Assembly (NCBI GenBank): GCA_963662175.1
Contig: OY759217.1
Location: 10,728,562 to 10,792,561, forward strand
From: Aradus depressus
Lineage: Eukaryota; Arthropoda; Insecta; Hemiptera; Aradidae
Length of the DNA: 64,000 nucleotides
Direction: 5' to 3'
The position numbers and the translations under genes were made by a program. The notes beneath the pieces are model-generated. The model was not told the origin of the DNA, ran no database searches, and saw nothing but the letters and a program-made list of their open reading frames with translations. Shown here one piece after another: positions 48,641 to 60,663 of the stretch (position 1 is its first letter; each line of letters starts with the position of its first letter).

Positions 48641-48700
48641 GTCAACAAGAATTATTATCGTCTAATCCGTACTTCAGACTGGGATTTTGTAAAATTAATA

Positions 48701-49328
48701 TTCACTTTTTTCAATTAAAACAGAATAGTTTTTTAAAAATTGACTCACCAAAATATTCACCAGGGTCTAATGCACAATTGTATAAAAAAATATCTTGAAA
48801 AAATGTCACAGAAACAAGAAAAAATTCATTTTTTTATGGAGCACTAAAAAAACACGTCCTCTATTGATGAACTCTTCATCCCCACTCAATTAAAAAATAT
48901 ATATTTATCTATTATTGAGGCTATGTCTATGGACACATATCATCTACCTACATATCAAATTTTAGCTTTCTCAGTTTAACTTTCAAGTATTATGAAACAG
49001 TCACAGAAGTTGGGACAGGCACCCTGAGCTTTCCATACGGATTTAAATGGATTAATTTAATTATTAATACATATTAAGCAGGAAAAGTGACAGCTCAAGT
49101 CAAGAGATGAGCATTTTTTTGTTTATGTGCAGGAAGTACCTGGAGGTGCCAGATTGAAGTAAGTAATCGACACAAATGCTTCTATTAACTTTAATAACGT
49201 TGTATCCGGTATTGGAATGTATAATCTTCGTTTGTATCACCTGAAAAGTTAGTTGTTTCCAGTTGAGTCACTTTTCCTCTTTTGGTATGTTTTGATATAT
49301 GTGATTCAGATATATATTGTATATAATA
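48701..49328. other. gene-free stretch
   Basis: AT-rich DNA between the LINE and the pogo-like element; nothing recognisable. Confidence 0.4.
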
Positions 49329-49837
49329 AGGTAGGTGCACCAAATAAAGCCATAGTCCCCAATAAGGGCACCCTCCTTATTTAAGAAACTTTAAATCAAA
49401 TCCGTGGGATGGCGAGGGTTCAAATATGGCGTCCCAGTGATAATAGATAACAAGAGTCACCCAAGTGATTTAGTTCAGGAGGTGAAAGTTCGTTTTTCCG
49501 AGTTGACACTAAGCTACCAAGGTAAGTTTGTCCTAAGCTCGGGAGTATTAAATATTTGTGGCTGATTTATGAGTTGGTGATTCTTTTGAAGTATTTTTAA
49601 TGTAGATTTGAAATCGTTGACCAATTTCCAGTTGAGCTTGTTGATAATGGCTGAACAGTGCGTGGGGAGCAGGAAGTTGTGTGTAGACGAATAAGACCAG
49701 GGTGGCTCTATTGGGGTCCCACGCCTCTTTTTGTTCTAACAATTCAATTATTGAATTTTTATTTTTATTAATGATTATTTTGGGTCATCATTTGCTGAGA
49801 AATTATTCGTTGGTTCCTTTTTTTGTGTTTGTAAGTG

Positions 49838-50290
49838 ATGGCTCGTACTAAGGGTGGTGTAAGGGGGAAGAAAAGGAAGACCTCTTCAAAAAGAGGTTTA
49901 TGGTCCGAAGATCAACTGAAGCGAGCAATGGCTGCAGTGAAAAACGGAATGAGCGTCAGAAGTGCATCTGCGATCTACAACATTCCTCGTAGAACCCTAA
50001 GAAATCACTTGAGTACTGGATCTGAGGAAAAAAGGATTGGGCGTCTACCATATCTCACTACTGAACAAGAAAAAGAGTTATCTTCGAGGATTATGAGGTT
50101 GGGTGATGTTGGAATGCCCATTACGCCTAAGTTTGTTGTTCACTTTCTGTGGTATGAATGATATTCCTCATCCTTTTTCACTGGAGAAGGGTATAGCTGG
50201 GAGGAAGTGGCTGCATGGGTTCATGATTCGCAATCCAGAAATTTTCACGAGGAAGGCACAGAACCTGAAACCTGCTCGTGCAATTAAATG
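49838..50290 (+). pseudogene. pogo-type transposase N-terminus (frameshifted)
   Basis: MARTKGGVRGKKRKTSSKRG, then a psq/CENP-B type helix-turn-helix (LKRAMAAVKNGMSVRSASAI YNIPRRTLRNHLSTG). The frame changes near 50150 and continues as DIPHPFSLEKGIAGRKWLHG FMIRNPEIFTRKAQNLKPAR, then a stop. The catalytic part is missing. Confidence 0.8.
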
Positions 50291-50539
50291 AAATCGTTAA
50301 ATTGCATCTGCAAAGGAACCTGCTGAAGTAGCCGATGCCAATGAACCGACCCCACAAGGACAATGTGAAACTCTTGCTGCAGCTGAAACCTCCCGCCCAT
50401 CATCCTCTGGCGGAAGATCCTTCACTGAAATCCCGAAAACACCTGAAAGTAAGAGGTGTCGGACCCAGAGAAGAAAACGTTTGAACTATGTTGTCAGTAA
50501 GAGGAGGACGAAAGAAAGGACCAAAAATGCAGGAAAACA

Positions 50540-50745
50540 TGCCACCTCTTAAGCAGGTCCAGCACCTCTAACCCAGCTGCACGTGGATTCTGGTATTGTT
50601 TGATCTGTACTGAGGACTTGGGGGAAGACAAGATACCATGTTCGTTGTGTGCAGTCTACGTTCACGTCCTGTGCGCCAGAGTTGATAGAAGAGACGTTGA
50701 AAATTGTTGGTGTTCAAATTGCGATGTGCAAAATTTTGACTAGCC
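50540..50745 (+). pseudogene. pogo-type transposase C-terminal PHD-like finger
   Basis: It encodes WYCLICTEDLGEDKIPCSLC AVYVHVLCARVDRRDVENCW CSNCDVQNFD and a stop. The Cys4-His-Cys3 spacing is that of a PHD finger, as found at the ends of many insect pogo-type transposases. Confidence 0.75.
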
Positions 50746-51604
50746 TCGTCTGAACTATTTCATCCAATAAACATTTTTTGACTTTTTAATCAATATTTTA
50801 TTGACTTCATCCCACCCTTCCTTTGACATAGCCTTATTGGGGGTACGTGGGGTGGCGTTATTGGGTACCCCAATAAGGCCATTTGACATGTTTTAGAAAT
50901 TCGTGTTTAAATAATACTAAAACTGTTTTAAATGCCCCCAAAAAAGTATAGTTCAAGAACATATTTAAACTTTGCCAAGTTTCAAGCAAATCGGTCGATA
51001 TTAGCAACGTATTCGGCGCACCTACCTTACACTTTTTTTTTTTAAGCAATCAAAAAGGTATTAATTTTGTTTCTACAGATTCTTCAGGTTGTATGGACTC
51101 TTGTTTTTGTCAGTTCTAGTCACGGTCTTGTTCTTTGCCATAAAAAAACCAAGAGGATAATTAGAACAGTGGTTCTTGTATATCGTGAGTAGCACCTTCC
51201 CTATAGTCGAGGTTCATTCATTTGAAATGTCAGCATAGTTTTGGAATGAAGCAAAACACCTTCATTTTTTTCATGTTAATGAAAAAGACCGTGACTACTA
51301 TTCTATGAGTAATATTGAAGAACACAATAAAAATGCATTGTCCAACAACTACAACACATTTTCAAGTCCGTACGACCTTCAAAGAAATAGTGAGTGTTAT
51401 CGTTTTGACTTTGCACTATTTTCCAACCATATTTTTTTTTTTGTACACAAATGTTTTTTCTTTAATCTTATATTTATTGCGATGTGTGATTTATAAATAA
51501 ATATATTTTAATGCTAAGAACATTATTCGATCTCAATCTTCCCCCCACTCCCCCTTTCCTCACATTCTACGTTTTGTGTTTCCACTCATGGAAGAGAATA
51601 TTCA

Positions 51605-52860
51605 ATATAAGTTGTCGGTGAATCACCGGTTACGTACTTGTCCAGCCAGAATTGATCAATTACGTTTTTGCTCCTCCTCTTTAGCCAATCGACCGTTTGG
51701 GCTAAAACTCAATATTTGACTTATGCAGTGACTTCAGAATCCTCATACTAAAATTTGTGTCGATACTTTCATTATAAGGTCAATCTCACATTAGGCAATT
51801 CCGAAGCGACGCGACTGGTACTCAAGTATCCTGAGGGTATCTTAGAAGTCACTTCCTATGTTGAGTGGTGGGGAGACACAAACGACGCCACTCCCAGGAG
51901 ACGCGTATCCTACCCGTAGCCTACCAGTCTCAAGCGACCTGCTAGGAAGGTCGCCCGTCCCTTGAGTCTCCTGCGTCGCCTCGCAATGGCTAGTCAACAC
52001 ACTCTTCTGCACTCACACATTCCCGCATTAGTGTGTTCCTCTGTCTTATGGATGGAGAAACAATGCCAACCAAGTGTAGGAATGATTCTTTCGTCATTCG
52101 GTAGAATGCTATGAACTGGGAATCCGACTTTTCCAGCTCTTTAGCACCAACAAATAGTTAACGTTCCTTTTGATGTAAGGATGGCGCCATAATCTTCGGA
52201 TTTTTCTTTTTCTATAATAATAAGACACAGCGACATCTTCATCACTTGAAGAAGCTTCACTTGACATGGTGAACAACTCAGCTTCTCGCCATGGCTAGAT
52301 GGAGACTGAAGAGAATTAGTCGCTGCACAGTATCCTCAGTGTGAGGAGAAAAGTTGCCTACGGGTATCATACCCACATGCAACTCAAATGGCTGATACTT
52401 GAGTATCAGTCGCGTCGCTTCGGAATTGCCTAATGTGAAGTTGGCCTAAGGGTATTTAAGTCGAGTCCCTCTTCTCTTGCCCCTCCTTCCCTTCGACCGA
52501 TTTCGCGGAAAATTAGTATGTGCCATCTTTATGGAGTTTTGAATTGTAATATACAATTTCATGTCGATACATCCATTACAATGGCAGTTAATAGAGTTTA
52601 TGTGTTAAGCCTCTTCCCTAATCCCCCTTTCCATTGGTCGATTTGGCTGTAAATCAATAGGTGTCGTCCTCACAGGATACACATACCAAATTTTAGGTCG
52701 ATGCAATCAATAGAAATCTGGAGTTCTATTTTGAATTTTTGATATTTTTCGACCGATTATATAACTTCTTCACTTCGAATAGCTGGGGAAGTACAAAACA
52801 GAATTTCGTCAGTGAATCACCGGCAATGTACTTCCTCACCGCGAATTTATTAACTTTAAA
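51605..52860 (-). repeat. dispersed repeat family D, split by a Harbinger element
   Basis: GGTGAATCACCGGTTACGTA with AGCCAATCGACCGTTTGGGC at 51618-51720 and 52447-52860 (AAGCCTCTTCCCTAATCCCC, ATTTGGCTGTAAATCAATAG, GTGAATCACCGGCAATGTAC). It carries degenerate internal units of about 120-130 bp. Confidence 0.6.
51778..52446 (-). mobile_element. PIF/Harbinger element, short non-autonomous
   Basis: Terminal inverted repeats of about 50 bp (CACATTAGGCAATTCCGAAG CGACGCGACTG.TACTCAAG), flanked by TAA at 51775-51777 and 52447-52449, the superfamily's 3-bp target site. The minus strand from 52267 encodes MSSEASSSDEDVAVSYYYRK then RRLWRHPYIKRNVNYLLVLK, a Harbinger transposase N-terminus, followed by frameshifts. 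The catalytic domain is absent. Confidence 0.85.
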
Positions 52861-53114
52861 AAAAATGTTTGAAAATTACGTTACATAATTTATGAACAGC
52901 TCGATACGAAATGACTATAGCAGGCCCCCCTCTCCTGTTCAATGTAAATTGTAAATGGCAGGATCAAGGGCAACACTGAAGCTTCGTGTGCTCAATTCTC
53001 TCTCGCTGAAATAGATTTAAATTCATTACTAAAGACTTCAGACAGTTGTTTTTGTTATGAATTATCATATTATTTTGTACATACTTTTTATTATTTTGTT
53101 TTATGATGTCTATG

Positions 53115-53970
53115 TACAGTAAAAGCTCTTTATTCGCGGGGTATATGTTCAGTAAATATGCCGCGAATACAGAAACCGTGGATATGGAATGGTATTTAGT
53201 ATGGAATCATAGGGGATACGTTCCAAGGTTCCAAAATAAAACCAATATGTATCAAAATAAAATCAATTTTTTGAGAAATTCGCAATTAAAATCAATCGTT
53301 AGTCAGCTTTAGGCAAGGGTTTAAAGAATTTAGTAATTTTTTCTTGTTTTGCCGCTTTTAAAAGGTCTTTAATTTCAGATTGATATTGAGCTGTAGCATT
53401 AATAATTTGCATTTTAAAAATAAGGCTCCTTTCCATAGATGGATCAATTTTCATGAAGAAATCACAAAGTTCATTTGCCATACGTAAATCTTCACTCAGA
53501 TTTTTCAAGTTAAAGGTCACCTTTTCAGTGCTCGTTGAAGGCTCTTCTTCAGTGGAGTGTGGAGTTAACATTTCCTCCAAGTCGGTTTCGGTCAAGTCAT
53601 CCTGCGAATCAAGCAACTCCTGAATGTCACTTGATTCTATCTGTTCGAAGCCATTTCGTCCTATTCCATTTGTAACTTGAACAACATTGTCAGTTAAAGT
53701 TTTAATTTGCGCGGATTCTTCATCATTTCCGACAGTCAAAACAGGCCACAGTTTTTTCCAGCATGGTGTCAATGTGTCTGCCTCGGCATGTACCAGCAGT
53801 ACTCAAAGGATGCCGATACGTTAATAAACGACACCGAATCCCTTTCTGTTTACCGATTGCATCCGCGAATAAAGAAATTTTTAGCCGCGAATACAGGAAC
53901 TGGGTTGCAATTTTTTTACCCACGAATAATGGAAACGCGAATAAGGAAACCGTGAATAAGGAACTAATTA
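53115..53970 (-). mobile_element. Tigger-like (pogo) element, internally deleted
   Basis: The left end TACAGTAAAAGCTCTTTATT CGCGG is a Tigger-type terminus with the TA target base pair. The right side repeats CCGCGAATA/CACGAATA and CCGTGAATAAGGAAC, a diverged inverted end. Only the transposase C-terminus remains inside. Confidence 0.7.
53299..53772 (-). pseudogene. Tigger-like transposase C-terminus
   Basis: 157 open codons beginning TPCWKKLWPV, then an acidic stretch, LRMANELCDFFMKIDPSMER and the ending KQEKITKFFKPLPKAD. The CWxKLWP start and TxFFKP end are the usual tail of Tigger transposases. The DNA-binding and DDE domains are missing. Confidence 0.75.
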
Positions 53971-54867
53971 TTCTTTTCCTTATTATTATTTTTTCTTATT
54001 TTGTGAATATTGCCATTTTTTTTTTTTTTTTGTATTCACTGTCATCAAATTTACTTATGGTTCTATTTTAACTGATTGTAAATATACCGTACCAAATAAA
54101 AAAAAAAAAAAAAAAAAAAGCTTCAGACTAGAATCCTACCTCCCCCACCCTTTTTCCAAGTATGCTTAGGATTCAGAAGAAAAAATATGTTTAAAGCAAT
54201 ATTTTCCTAATTCTGACTTTGTATCCCCCTTTTATATACTTAGAAGTAGCTCACGGTATACAGTCCTTCGTTACGGATAACCAGAGTTTTTCATCAAGAC
54301 ATTTCATTTTTTGAATTGATATTGCCCAAACAAAATATCTACACAGAATAGTATTATTGCGGAGATGAATTAAGTCCTCCTGACTTTACATAAATAAACG
54401 AAAGTATATTTAATTTTGCTTATAGAAAACAAAATGAAGTGTGTGCTGTCGACTACTCTATTTAAATAATAATAATAAATATAATCGATACTTTATACTG
54501 AATAATTGAGGTGTGCAAAGTTTAGTGGGCATACGGATATAGTCCAATGCCATTAACGTGAATGACATCCATAATGAATATTTCACCGCAAAACGTCTTT
54601 GTCCCATTGTTCCACTCAATTCAATTGAAATTAACATTACCACATGAATTAATAAGAAAAATTGTGACAACTTTCGTCTTCATTTTCCATGGTAATTCAT
54701 TCTGGAAATTTAGTAAACCTACTTAGTTTCACATATAATATTTCTTATTATAAGAATTTAAGAGATGTAGAGAAAAATGTTAAATGGCATTTTCTTAATT
54801 CTGAAAGAGATTAGAAGGTTAAAAGAACTTCATAAAAACCTATTATAAGGGGGGGAAAAAAAAGAAG

Positions 54868-55020
54868 GGTAAATCACCGACAATTTACCTCTTCAGAACG
54901 AATTAATCTAATATATTTTCGCTTCCTCCCCAAAACCACTCGACCGTCTGGGCTAAAAATCAATAGTTGACTTACATAAGGGCTTCTGAATTATCATACT
55001 CAATTTTGTGTCGATAAAGT
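54868..55020 (-). repeat. dispersed repeat family D (piece)
   Basis: AAATCACCGACAATTTACCT, ACTCGACCGTCTGGGCTAAA, ATCAATAGTTGACTTACATA and ATTTTGTGTCGATA parallel 51618-51775. Confidence 0.6.
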
Positions 55021-55049
55021 ATATACCGGTGAGAGAGCTCGGGATCGGG

Positions 55050-55335
55050 GCATGTATATTTCTTAGCATTTTACGACTGAGTTGTGCCGGGGATGGTCGC
55101 AGAAGAGACATGTTAGAGCCCGCAGCGGTCTTCCCCGGCGGTTGTCTGCCAGGAGGCGACAAATCGACTGAACTCCGGGTAGTCAGCCTCACTCATCAGC
55201 TTTCGAGGGTTCAGACCCAGGTACGATCCTGTCCGGCGTATCAACTCCACCCTTGGCCTGTCGTACAGCGGATATTCGAAAAGCAGTCTCAACAACCACA
55301 CAAGCAGGTCGGGCAGTCCTTCTTAAAAAAAAAAA
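55050..55335 (-). mobile_element. LINE 3'-end fragment, copy 3
   Basis: The minus strand encodes EYPLYDRPRVELIRRTGSYL GLNPRKLMSEADYPEFSRFV, the same region as copies 1 and 2. It has been frameshifted. Family D sequence and the LINE piece abut at about 55020-55050. Confidence 0.7.
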
Positions 55336-55580
55336 AAGAGCTTGGGGTTGAAATCCCCGTGACCCTATAGTATCTGGGACGTCCTTTACCCGAACAGAAT
55401 CAAGTCTTGCCCGGACGTTTGGGAAGGAAGTGTAAGTTGTTCGATCCGGTTCTTTTAGCTGATTTTTATTAAAAAAATCAGCTTACTCACTCGGTTAATA
55501 AGATCTACGGATACTAACACCATACTTCCTTCAACTCGATTTGGGGGTCGTGAAAATTATTACTTTGTATAATATGTTCA

Positions 55581-55800
55581 GAGGGCGCCGGTAGCTCAGT
55601 GGTATGCGTGCTTATCTTCTGAGCTAAAGATCGTGGGTTCGAAACCCGACCGAGGCCCTTAGTTTATTTTATCTGGTAGGTAAAATAAACTTAACCTTCG
55701 GATGGGACGTTAAGCGATGTCCACCAGAGTGATGAAAGAGCGCTCTGGTAGTAGGCGATATGACCTTGTAGTTAAAGCCCGACCATGAGTCACAAAAACC
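55581..55800 (+). mobile_element. SINE family A copy 10 (intact head, internal deletion)
   Basis: The best tRNA-like head in the window: GGCGCCGGTAGCTCAGTGGT and GTGGGTTCGAAACCCGACC. GATGGGACGTTAAGCGATG then jumps to TCCACCAGAGTGATGAAAGA and the 3' end. Confidence 0.85.
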
Positions 55801-56750
55801 TAACCTAACTTAGAATATATAGAGCGTTTTCTTTAGTTTGAGATTTCGCCTTTCCTCTAAACCAGGTGTCGGCATGCGGCCCTTATCGCTCTCTTGCACC
55901 GCCCTAGCGAACTGAACAATTAATTTTTAACAAAATATAGGATTTATTCTAAAAAAAAATATGGGATGTAGTGTGTGATCTGTCGGTAGTTTAAATATTT
56001 AAACTACTGGATTCCATATTATTTTATGGATATCTACTCATTTTACTTATTTTTTTTAGATATGCGGCCAGAGCTTTGTTGCTATGGCTGGAAATTAAGA
56101 GTATATATCCATCATAGCTAACTAAGAAGCTCTAGGTTTAAGTCACAATAAAATTTTATAGAAAGAACACTATATATTTTTACAAAATTCACAAAGTCAA
56201 ACATTACAAGCCGAGCACAACACAACATGGGAGAGACGAGTAAACAACAAGGTTACCTCTCTATACACAAGTGTCATCAAATATATTTTATACAATTATT
56301 AATTATAATTACACATTAAGAAAATAAGGTAAAAATAACATACAAAATAATATAAGTATGCAAATAAAAAATACAAATAAGAAAATTAAATAAGAAATAT
56401 ATGTTGAACCACAAAGAGATTATAGAACAAATTATAGTATGACGTCACAGCCACAGCTTAAAAATCCTAATACATTAAGGGCTTGAAAGGTTGGGGCTTA
56501 ATGCGTCCCGCTAGTCTAAAAAGATTACCTACCTACAAACAGCTTGGTCAATTATGTCTTTTTCATATGGTCGTTTTTGTATCTAGTCAATATGACTTAT
56601 CATAAAAAAAAGGGGAGAAGAAACTGAATACCTGCACGGCATTCCGCCAACTTTACGCAGCTCCTGCGTTCAAATTTCTGGATTGAAGTTACTCAAATTA
56701 CTCTGAAAAACTCTGGGAAAAGTAGTTAAATTTGTAGATCTAAATTGCGA
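55801..56750. other. gene-free stretch
   Basis: GTGTCGGCATGCGGCCC near 55867 again hints at hAT-type ends; otherwise AT-rich and unremarkable. Confidence 0.35.
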
Positions 56751-56754
56751 AGGG

Positions 56755-57010
56755 GCGCAGAGGATCCACTCAAGATAGCTGGTTCGAAACCCGGCCGAGG
56801 CCCTTAGATATTTTATCTGGGTGTTGATAAAACCTTGAGCACGCCGTTCCTCGGAGTCTGCACGTCAGTTAGAGAATAAACATGGTTAGCAACATTTAAA
56901 ACTCTTATAGCAGAGTCGGGCTCATGCCCACCAGAGAGACGATAGAACGCTCCGGTAGTAGGCGATATAACCTCGTAATTAAAGCCCAGGCGTGAGTGAC
57001 AATAATTATC
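56755..57010 (+). mobile_element. SINE family A copy 11
   Basis: GGTTCGAAACCCGGCCGAGG, TTGAGCACGCCGTTCC, CCCACCAGAGAGACGATAGA and TAGGCGATATAACCTCGTAA. The A box is degraded. Confidence 0.75.
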
Positions 57011-57649
57011 TAATCCTAAGTCGTCAATTTTTCTACTTCAACTAGTTTCATAAATACATAGATACCTACATCTATATTGTTTGAACATTTTCACTTGATC
57101 TAGTTTTTCCTTCAGTTAATTTTTGCATACAATTGGAACATCCTAGTGTTTACTATCCATACACTGAATTAATCGATTTTTAAAAGATCCGTTTAAACAA
57201 GAGTGTACACTATTTTCTGAACAGATGAAAGATAAATTATTTCGCTTCTTTCTGCATTGGTAGGAATACCGCTTGTCTGACAGATATTTAGCACGTTGAC
57301 TGCAGGACAAATTTTAAGTCTCTTGTCTTGGCTTGTTTACATAATTGATAATACCGGTTTTTTTTTACCGGTAGTTGTTCATGGCTCAAATTTCAATATT
57401 TTATCAAAGTTCCATCTGATGTCCACTACGGCACGAACAGTATCCATTTTCAGCAGAAGGAATAGGTTTAGAAAAAAATAAAATAAAAATAAAAAAAATA
57501 TATATACCTAGACACGGTAAGAGAATTGCTGATGTGTCTGAACAGTATTACATGGTAACTATGAATAAATACGCGTTTTTCTTCATATTCCGATATGGAA
57601 CAGAAGACCCCGGATGTGTTCGCCATACAAAGGTAATATGGTCTTAACA

Positions 57650-57705
57650 CGGTGCGGTAGTAGGCGATATAAGCTCACAATTAATGCCCGAGCTTGAGTC
57701 TCAAA
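57650..57705 (+). mobile_element. SINE family A copy 12 (3' scrap)
   Basis: GCGGTAGTAGGCGATATAAG CTCACAATTAATGCCCGAGC TTGAGTC only. Confidence 0.55.
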
Positions 57706-57710
57706 AATAA

Positions 57711-59523
57711 AAAAGTTATACTCTCCGCTCAGAATACATTGTATTGAAAATTCATAACGCAACTAATTCAATCAGCACTACATATCCACAGTGGCATATA
57801 ACTCAGCCATCATGTTAAATATATTTGCCTATAATGAAATAATATACACTGATTTAATTAAAGTGTTTCTGATTAACCTCAGTGTAACATAACTGTCTCT
57901 TCTAATGAGCAGATTCTCATTATCTGTACTCATGCCAAAAACAATTCTGTCATTGTCTGGGAAATTTCCTGTGAATCCTCAAGATGGGATCGCAAAGCGA
58001 AATGTTTTGTCTTATGTCCCGACATAAAGTTCATTTTTCAAAGTCCAAAAGAATGCAATGCAGGAATAAAAAAAAAAAAAAATCAGGGTCGCGGCAAGTT
58101 GAGACAAAAATATTGGCTGCCTTACTCACACGCACAGAGCCGTGCAGACCCTATGGCGAAGGATTGCAAGACACACGGGCGGCCAAATTTAAGCCCATAA
58201 GAGACCAGACGCCTTAATTTTTCTATCGTTGACAAAGCCGAATATGAACAAGAGAACAAAAAGAAACCGAAACCAAGAGGAAAAGCAAGATAAATTCATT
58301 TGAAGTGATGGGAAAAAAGGGAAATATGGGTAATCAAAAGCTGCTTTTGTAGAGAGACTGACGGACCTTTCGTTATCCGTTATCCATCGAAAGTAACCCC
58401 TTAAATTCTATTGACACAAAACGTGCTGCAGAAAATTTTGCTTCCATTAAGGCCAGAAGAGCCATGCTTTGATTACAATATACTTTTATTTAATAAATTA
58501 CTATTTGTGATAAATGTTTCTAGTTTTATTTGAAAAAAAAATTTGACTTGTGTTCCTAAAAAAACTACTTTAATAAACTAAAAGTTGTGTTCTTAAAAAA
58601 AAAAACTTTTTTAATATTACCTATTTCAAAGTTTATTATATAAAGTAAATTTTATTACCTATCATTATTACGTACATAAGTAATAATTATGTTTAATGTT
58701 TGAAAATAAAGTATTGTTGTCGTTACACATTTTGTTAATTTCCTTGCTCAAATATTTATTTAGAAAATACACAGCCCTGCTCACGCAAACTTCACGAATT
58801 GTCTCCCATACTCACACAAATCTTTTGGGTTTTATCCGTTCCATGCTTGAATATATTTCAACCAAATTTTGAATGTAGCTTTTCAGGAATAACTTTTAGG
58901 ATTTTTTAATTTATATTTAATTTCAAAATCCTTGAACAGAGAGAAACAGGAGTTAATTGTATTTATCAGTTGGGATAAAATAGAATAACCATTTTTAGAC
59001 GAGCAATATTCCACTTCAAGAAGTCGCCATTTCGAAACAATAATAAGAAATGTTCAAGAAAAAGTTGCTTATTTTTGATATATTGAAGATTTATAAAATG
59101 AAGCACAACTTTACTCCCGCTGAAGATTTCAGTGTTAGTGAGTGTAGAGCGCTCCGGGTGGCGAACAGAGTTGATATTATGATGTCGTTAGAAAGGGTAG
59201 GTAGATCATTTCTGACGAGCCGTCTCCCTAATTCCTACCAACCAGTTTTCGATCTTTACCTGGGAACACTCAGGTCACATTGTGATCATATAGGGCTAAT
59301 ACAAATCTTAGGTGACTAAAAAAAAAAAAAAAAAATTATTGATGAAAATCTATGTGGTGTCTTACTCAATAATTTCGTGCGGACACCACCCCTAGAGGGA
59401 GAGCAGAAACATAGTGGAAGTTGCATCCTTTCTCGCTCATTAACAACACTCCTATCTCAATTGGGCTGAGAAAGTACCTTACCTGTGATTAACGCGGATC
59501 ATTGGGGGTAATTTTCTTTTTAG
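57711..59523. other. gene-free stretch
   Basis: AT-rich. An 89-codon open frame at 59050-59319 directly precedes an A run of about 18, so it may be the 3' end of an unrecognised retroposed sequence. No exon is convincing. Confidence 0.35.
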
Positions 59524-59666
59524 ACAACAGTTTCTTTGAGGGAATGCAAATGATGTCAGGTTCCTTCCATGACGGATCGGTTTCCCCCTCCATACCATCT
59601 TGTCTATATATGGGGAGACCAGAGCCAGTGTTGCCTCTTAAAGTGTCTAGGCAGATCATCTTCAAC
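59524..59666 (+). CDS. probable 5' exon of the fatty acid synthase gene
   Basis: Bracketed by acceptor TTTTCTTTTTAG and a perfect donor GTAAGT. From the ATG at 59544 it reads 41 codons (MQMMSGSFHDGSVSPSIPSC...) with no stop and ends in phase 0, in frame with the exon at 62188 (FN|DRIMPSKYEVV). It may be an N-terminal extension or a leader. It has no recognised domain, so it could belong to a different gene. Confidence 0.45.
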
Positions 59667-59989
59667 GTAAGTACAATTTTGAACATTCTTAGTTCCTGTA
59701 AGCTAAATTAATAAAATAACAATGTGTCAAAAGTTTTGGGAAAAGTTGCATGTTAATTATTTAAAACTTTAACCACTGGTTGTTAACATTTTTTTTTATT
59801 TCCCAAGTTTCATGAAGTTTTCACTTTCTGTTCAATTTTATTATATTATTATTATTTCTTCTATGAACTACAATAAGAAATAATGGAAATAAATGGTAAG
59901 TTATGTAATCGGTCAGAAATCGGATGCGGAGTTTTCAACGAAGTTTCATTCCGACCTCCTGATTCTAAAAACAAAAACAAAACAAAATT

Positions 59990-60550
59990 CTTTCAACACA
60001 TGTCTGTGAACACGATAACTCCTGATAAAATGAATCTATCGACATGAAAGTTTATAGGTGTATCCAGAACTCTTCAAGGACGACACCTATTGAGTTTCAA
60101 CCAAATCGACCAAAATTTAGGAAGGGATTAGGGGTAGGCTTAACACAAACCTCTAATAACTGCCGTTGTAATGAATTTGTGTACCCAGAACCCGTTAAGG
60201 ACGACACCTATTGATTTTCAGCCAAATTGGCCAAAGGGGGTCAGAGGGGAGGCTCACATTAAACTACTCAATAACTGCCGATGTAATGAATATTACGACA
60301 AGAATTTTTATATTTAATTAAAAATCTCATAATCATCTATTAATTTTCGATATCGGTCGAAGGGAAGGGGAAACTTGAGAAGAAGTAATAAATGTATCGA
60401 AACATAATTTTGGATGAAGCTTCAGAAGCCACTATATGAGTCAAATATTGAGTTTTAGCCCAAACGGTTGATTGGCTTTGAAGGGAGAGCGAAAACGTTA
60501 TTGATTAGTTCGTGCTGGGGAAGTACGTAGACGGTGATTCACCGACTCCA
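59990..60550 (+). repeat. dispersed repeat family D (longest copy)
   Basis: Two or more internal units: GGACGACACCTATTGA.TTTC, AGCCAAAT.G.CCAAA and AATAACTGCCG.TGTAATGAA recur about 125 bp apart. It ends with GGGGAAGTACGTAGACGGTG ATTCACCG. Confidence 0.65.
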
Positions 60551-60632
60551 TTTTTTATTGATAGAGAAAAGTGGAAAGTATAATGATGGAGATGGAAAAG
60601 TGGAAAGTATAGTGATGGAGATGGGCTCGAGG

Positions 60633-60633
<1 letters not shown>

Positions 60634-60663
<30 letters not shown>

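Larger units (their letters stand above)
44060..48700 (-). mobile_element. full-length-looking non-LTR retrotransposon
   Basis: A two-ORF LINE. The 3' UTR ends in GCAATAAAAAAG followed by a short (TATC)n run near 44070-44090, a microsatellite-type tail. The 5' end is not sharply defined; it lies a little above 48640. Both ORFs are open throughout, so insertion is recent. It sits just downstream of the C2H2 gene, in opposite orientation. Clade is not assigned with confidence (jockey/CR1-like by overall plan). Confidence 0.88.
49329..51027 (+). mobile_element. pogo/jerky-type element with HTH and PHD finger, catalytic core deleted
   Basis: The termini are AGGTAGGTGC.CC.AATA in inverted orientation, flanked by TA (49327-49328 and 51028-51029), the target duplication of the Tc1/mariner-pogo group. 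Inside are an HTH-coding region and a Cys-rich finger region, but nothing between them encodes the DDE domain. It has been internally deleted from a larger element. Confidence 0.82.

Noticed and set aside
55581..55665. tRNA gene at the SINE A head
   Set aside because: A and B boxes look good, but the same head recurs fused to the same non-tRNA body at many loci; it is a SINE promoter, not a free tRNA.
57984..58217. 77-codon ORF
   Set aside because: Lysine run from a poly(A) tract and no recognisable domain.
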